From: Bacteroidia bacterium
GTDB lineage: Bacteria > Bacteroidota > Bacteroidia > UBA4408
DNA: 40,909 nucleotides
Reading direction: 5' to 3'
Assembly: GCA_014376525.1 (NCBI GenBank)
Contig: JACMRI010000058.1
Location: 1-40,909 of the forward strand
The position numbers and the translations under genes are program-made. Shown one piece after another: positions 38,305 through 40,909 of this stretch. Numbering within the stretch: position 1 is the first letter of the stretch; each line of letters begins with the position of its first letter. The notes beneath the pieces were generated by a model. It was not told where the DNA came from. It saw only the letters and a list, made by a program, of their open reading frames with translations, and did no database searches.

Positions 38305-38784
38305 CTACATGCTTATTTTTTCTAAATCAGGTGTAAAGTCCTGCTGTATATCTTCGTGTAAGGTACCTATTAATGTATTTATTTTTTTTAGTTGTAGCGC
38401 ATACATATTACAAATCATTTGACTTTTGTAATAAGGAATACTTGATGCCTTAAGTGTAGAACAAAAATAAATATGTAAATCCACAGTAATGGCCTTATCG
38501 TTGGCGTATTTACAATACTTTGTAATGATGCGTAAAATTTTACGCAATGTTTTTTTTGTATTATTTAAGTTTCCACTTATGTTTATTTCGGCAAAATACA
38601 GGTCTATTTCTTTTTTAAAATCACTAATAAACTGATGCTTATTGTGCTCGTCAAACAACAAGTAACTTAAAAACTCTTTGTTGTCTTTTTTGTACTTAGC
38701 CAATGTAATAGCTAGTTCTATCAACTTATGGGGCTCTAGTTGATTAAGTTCTTTTTTTAATTCGGAAAGGCTAACTGCTTTCAT
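38305..38784 (-). CDS. Small helical protein of unknown function (DUF6155-like)
   Basis: A 159-residue, lysine-rich, mainly helical cytoplasmic protein. The opening LSELKKELNQLEPHKLIELAITLAKY and the later YKKDNKEFLSYLLF ... FKKEIDLYFAE pattern resemble the small Bacteroidota and Firmicutes family DUF6155, a match I make from memory of the pattern, without a search. No enzymatic motif or signal peptide is seen. It is the last typical chromosomal gene before the mobile-element remnants to its right. Confidence 0.6.
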   Translation of the reverse strand: MKAVSLSELKKELNQLEPHKLIELAITLAKYKKDNKEFLSYLLFDEHNKHQFISDFKKEIDLYFAEINISGNLNNTKKTLRKILRIITKYCKYANDKAITVDLHIYFCSTLKASSIPYYKSQMICNMYALQLKKINTLIGTLHEDIQQDFTPDLEKISM

Positions 38785-38837
38785 TTATATTTTTTTTATT
38801 TTAAAATCTACGCTGAATTCAAATCATAAATACAACA

Positions 38838-39012
38838 CTATGCAACATTTTTAGTTTTTCGTTTTTCGTTAGGCGATAAAAATTCAATCTTTTTATGCGT
38901 ATGTTATTTAGTTTATTTGCTCTTATTTTATTAAATCAAAGTTATATTTTTCGGAGAAATATTGATGTATTAATCCATTTAAGTTTTCGTTAGCCCCTCG
39001 TTCCCAACTGGC
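38838..39012 (-). pseudogene. IS30-family transposase C-terminal remnant, frameshifted
   Basis: Read on the minus strand from 39012, the frame gives [18 protein letters not shown], the DDE-domain end characteristic of IS30-family transposases (the E of WERG/NENLNG region is the last acidic catalytic residue). It continues to a stop at 38923-38925. Homology then resumes in other frames: NKLNNIRIKRL, and SPNE...VA with a stop at 38838-38840, giving at least two frameshifts (one fits loss of a single T in a homopolymer). The N-terminal part is absent; beyond 39012 the DNA is recombinase tail. A/T-rich DNA at about 38812-38837 could be the terminal inverted repeat but I cannot verify it. Confidence 0.85.
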
Positions 39013-39014
39013 GT

Positions 39015-39266
39015 ATATATACTCCAAGAAGCATTCAATTAATAATGAAGGACTCTGCCAAAAAAGCCGGGATTAAAAAAAAAGTAGGTGTGCACACCTT
39101 ACGTAATAGTTTTGCTACTCATTTATTAGAAAATGGAACTGATTTGCGGTATATTTAGAGTTTATTAGGGCATGAAAGCAGCAAAACAACAGAAGTTTAC
39201 ACACATATTACCACTAAAGGTTTTGATCAAATTAAAAGCCCATTAGATAAATTGAATAATTTATAA
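39015..39266 (+). pseudogene. Tyrosine recombinase (phage/ICE-type integrase) C-terminal remnant with one nonsense codon
   Basis: The plus-strand frame reads [19 protein letters not shown], then [21 protein letters not shown], a TAG at 39156-39158, then SLLGHESSKTTEVYTH and a natural stop at 39264-39266. H-x-x-R, the LLGH histidine and the Y of VYTH are intact, so the catalytic end of an XerC/D-like integrase is recognisable. The expected Q codon CAG would give TAG by a single C-to-T change. Only about the last 80 residues remain. It begins just where the IS30 transposase tail ends on the other strand. Confidence 0.88.
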
Positions 39267-39366
39267 TTATTTAATTTGTTTTAACCATTAATTGTTGTAG
39301 GTTTAATTGTTCTATTAAATAACAGAATCTAATTCCGCTTTTTTCAATAAAAAAGAAAGTAAAAAA

Positions 39367-39480
39367 ATGAAATCAATTTTAAATAAGCCCAAAATAATTA
39401 CAGCTAATGCAGAAATAGACGCAACCAGTTGCGTTTATTTTCCTGAAACGCTAATAATTCGCAACGAGTTTCGCCTATAA
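39367..39480 (+). CDS. Possible 37-residue small protein
   Basis: An open frame of 37 codons, ATG at 39367 after a purine-rich AAAGAAAGTAAAAAA leader, ending TAA at 39480, 35 bases before the ATG of the TPR gene. The predicted peptide starts MKSILNKPKIITANAEI and ends IIRNEFRL. No signal peptide or family is recognised. The same DNA holds overlapping inverted repeats (39419-39434 and more), so it could instead be a structured site or a leader. Weakly supported. Confidence 0.35.
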   Translation: MKSILNKPKIITANAEIDATSCVYFPETLIIRNEFRL

Positions 39481-39515
39481 AGATGTTACCATCAATTTTA
39501 AAAACCGACAACACT

Positions 39516-40247
39516 ATGAAAAAAATTCTAACATTAGCAATTACATTATTCTCCTTGACAACTTTCGGACAGAAGGTTAGTGAAGTAATGGGACAACAAA
39601 TGACTTCGGAGAAATGGGACGAAGAAGCAAAAACTAACATTCGACTTTTACCAAAGTATGGATACGCACAAAAGACCGAAGCTCAAAAAAAATCAGATCA
39701 AGAATTTATTGAGACAGCACTTAAAAAAGATTCAACAAACAGAAAAGCTTCCGACCATTTAATAAGTTTAGGCTTTCAGTATTTGTATCGGGACATTAAA
39801 ACAGCTATGTATCGCTTTAATCAAGCATATTTACTCGACTCGACAAATACAGATATTTACTGGGGTTTCGCCGGAGTTTATATGACATTGGGTGACTATG
39901 AAAAAGCGGAAAAACAATATAAAGAAGGACTTGCAATTAATCCAAACAATACTCACCTATTGACAGATTACGGAACATACTTTATGGCGCAGTATTACGG
40001 ACTACAACCAATAGACGAAAAAGGTGCATTGACAAATTTGGAATCGGCAATAACCTATATGGTAAAATCATATCAACTTGACCCGACTGACCAGAACACA
40101 ACTTTTAAACTTTCAATTTGTTATTACAATAAAGGCGACTGCGACAACGCTTGGAAATATTATGACATCTGTAAAGAACTCGGTGGACAACCAATCACCG
40201 AAGACTATACGAAAGACTTGAAGAAAAAATGCAAACGGAAGAAATAA
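39516..40247 (+). CDS. Exported tetratricopeptide-repeat protein, horizontally acquired type
   Basis: A 243-residue protein. Start taken at ATG 39516, which opens a normal signal peptide (KKILTLAITLFSLTTFGQ); an in-frame ATG at 39483 would place 11 extra residues before it. The body has about three TPR units, best seen in YWGFAGVYMTLGDYEKAEKQYKEGLAINPNN and FKLSICYYNKGDCDNAWKYYDIC (written here in pieces: GDYEKAEKQYKEGLAINPNN and YYNKGDCDNAWKYYD). Such proteins mediate protein-protein contacts; the partner is unknown. Codon use (more GAC, CGA, CGG) differs from neighbours, and it sits alone between integrase remnants and a palindromic element, the layout of a single-gene cassette. Confidence 0.8.
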   Translation: MKKILTLAITLFSLTTFGQKVSEVMGQQMTSEKWDEEAKTNIRLLPKYGYAQKTEAQKKSDQEFIETALKKDSTNRKASDHLISLGFQYLYRDIKTAMYRFNQAYLLDSTNTDIYWGFAGVYMTLGDYEKAEKQYKEGLAINPNNTHLLTDYGTYFMAQYYGLQPIDEKGALTNLESAITYMVKSYQLDPTDQNTTFKLSICYYNKGDCDNAWKYYDICKELGGQPITEDYTKDLKKKCKRKK

Positions 40248-40254
40248 AAACGGC

Positions 40255-40400
40255 TTGTAACAGCACCTGCAATAAATTGGCGGTTCAGTAGTTGCATGAA
40301 GCTTTGTGCTTCGTGTCAAGTTCTTTGGTAGCAGACAGTTTAGTGCTTCCAAATCGCCAACTTCTTGTAGCCGCAAAGTCCAAAGATGAGAAAGTTACAA
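40255..40400. repeat. Large imperfect inverted repeat, attC-like, after the TPR gene
   Basis: The 146-base element starts with TTGTAAC (40255-40261) and ends with its exact complement GTTACAA (40394-40400). Inside, 40267-40285 pairs with 40352-40370 (15 of 19 positions complementary, core TTGGCG/CGCCAA), and the top contains the perfect small hairpin GAAGC-TTTGT-GCTTC (40298-40312). Outer and inner paired boxes around a variable centre are the plan of an integron attC site, but the spacing between outer and inner arms is uneven (5 against about 23 bases) and the boxes are not canonical. A structured RNA is the alternative. Confidence 0.6.
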
Positions 40401-40412
40401 TAATTACTAAAA

Positions 40413-40440
40413 GATTGCACAACAAGCGTCAAACGCAATC
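40413..40440. repeat. Short inverted repeat GATTGC/GCAATC
   Basis: Perfect 6-bp arms at 40413-40418 and 40435-40440 enclose 16 bases that contain a further GCGT/ACGC pair. No T tract follows, so it is not a typical terminator. Confidence 0.45.
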
Positions 40441-40470
40441 GCTGGGTTTCGGGTTGTTGTTCGTTTTCTT

Positions 40471-40487
40471 CTAGTGGAGGAAACTAG
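40471..40487. repeat. Short hairpin CTAGT/ACTAG
   Basis: Perfect 5-bp arms (40471-40475 and 40483-40487) around the purine loop GGAGGAA. It lies between the other palindromes of this non-coding stretch. Confidence 0.4.
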
Positions 40488-40509
40488 TTCCCCAGGTCAC
40501 CACTGCGTC

Positions 40510-40557
40510 TGGCGCGGGAGTTATCGGTCATGCTACTGACTAACGGCAGCGCGACCA
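40510..40557. repeat. GC-rich 48-base hairpin
   Basis: TGG and CGCG (40510-40516) pair with CGCG and CCA (40550-40553, 40555-40557); GTTA (40520-40523) pairs with TAAC (40541-40544); GTCA (40527-40530) pairs with TGAC (40537-40540), with a loop of six bases and small bulges. About 60% GC here against one third for the window. It ends 35 bases before the metallophosphatase ATG. It could be a recombination site, a leader RNA or an RNA gene end. Confidence 0.55.
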
Positions 40558-40592
40558 TCAAACAGATAGAAAAGAACAGAAGTAATAAAAAC

Positions 40593-40909
40593 ATGAAACT
40601 ATCAATCGCCTATATAAACGATGTTCACGGCTATCTTGAGCCACATCCTGAATTATTTTATCTGGGTGGGAAAGAAGTTATAGCGACAGCAGGTGGCTAT
40701 TCACGAATTGCTTCAGTAGTAAAAGACATTCGCAAAAAGAATTCAAACACTTTAGTGTTTGACGGAGGAGATACTTTTCACGGTACATTACCCTTAATTC
40801 AATCTCAAGGCGAAGCCATAATTCCTATATTGAATAAGCTGGGATTTAGTGCAATGGTAGGTCATTGGGATTTTGCTTATGGTCCTGAACAATTAAAAAA
40901 ACTTGCTGG
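40593..40909 (+). CDS. 5'-nucleotidase / SoxB-like metallophosphatase, 5' part only
   Basis: The first 105 codons of a calcineurin-like phosphoesterase; the gene continues beyond the window. Visible motifs are INDVHGYLEPH (metal-binding D and H), LVFDGGDTFHGTL (second metal aspartate) and MVGHWDFAYGPEQL, which has W where most 5'-nucleotidases have N (GNHEFD), as in the SoxB-like branch. No signal peptide is seen at this start, so a cytoplasmic location or a later start are options. Product: probable nucleotide or thiosulfate-oxidation-type metallophosphatase; function not resolved from this part. Confidence 0.88.
   Translation, partial: MKLSIAYINDVHGYLEPHPELFYLGGKEVIATAGGYSRIASVVKDIRKKNSNTLVFDGGDTFHGTLPLIQSQGEAIIPILNKLGFSAMVGHWDFAYGPEQLKKLA

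Noticed and set aside
39483-39515. Upstream start for the TPR gene
   Set aside because: It would put 11 residues before a clear signal peptide beginning at ATG 39516.
40292-40474. 60-codon plus-strand open frame across the palindromic block
   Set aside because: It runs through the stems of the inverted repeat, has no signal peptide or family pattern, and its composition simply reflects the structured DNA.
1-40909. tRNA, rRNA or CRISPR array
   Set aside because: No regular spaced repeats and no conserved T-loop string or cloverleaf were seen in the intergenic gaps; short tRNAs could still be missed by eye.

Overview
The window is a low-GC (about one third G+C), gene-dense chromosomal stretch from a gliding or T9SS-type member of the Bacteroidota. 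The evidence is GldB, a PorP/SprF membrane protein, three proteins with type IX secretion C-terminal sorting domains (two type A, one type B), a bacterial geranylgeranylglyceryl-phosphate synthase, a DUF4249-like lipoprotein, and starts that lack a Shine-Dalgarno sequence. A Chitinophagia or Sphingobacteriia-like lineage fits, but the species cannot be named. I saw no rRNA, tRNA or CRISPR array.

Layout. 1-9.2 kb: PhoH ATPase, secreted M43 metalloprotease, a strong bidirectional terminator, gcvH-vanZ (overlapping), psd, and a carboxypeptidase-regulatory-domain protein followed by a TonB-dependent receptor. 9.3-14.4 kb: kdsC and gldB on the minus strand, divergent from nadE, then a PiT phosphate transporter and a second bidirectional terminator. 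14.4-21.1 kb: a long minus-strand run with a thioredoxin-like protein, an HNH nuclease, cobalamin adenosyltransferase, DUF4249-like lipoprotein, GGGP synthase, phosphopantetheinyl transferase, miaA, a pRiA4b ORF-3-like protein and a second thioredoxin-like protein. 21.1-23.3 kb: PAP2 phosphatase and a sodium:solute symporter. 23.3-30 kb: a minus-strand T9SS block with a SpoIIE-type phosphatase, PorP/SprF and an 1182-residue reprolysin-like protease carrying SprB repeats and a type B sorting domain. 30-35.2 kb: acs, pheT and tdk. 35.2-38.8 kb: a conserved unknown, a T9SS cargo protein, an M28 peptidase and a small DUF6155-like protein.

38.8 kb to the end is accessory DNA. It holds a frameshifted IS30-family transposase tail fused to the tail of a tyrosine recombinase with one nonsense codon, then a possible 37-residue ORF and a single-gene TPR unit. 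After that comes about 300 bp of unusually GC-rich, highly palindromic non-coding DNA whose first element resembles an integron attC site, and finally the start of a 5'-nucleotidase-like metallophosphatase that runs off the window.

Most genes are housekeeping or envelope functions. The least explained part is the palindromic region 40255-40557 and the question of whether it makes the TPR gene a mobile cassette.
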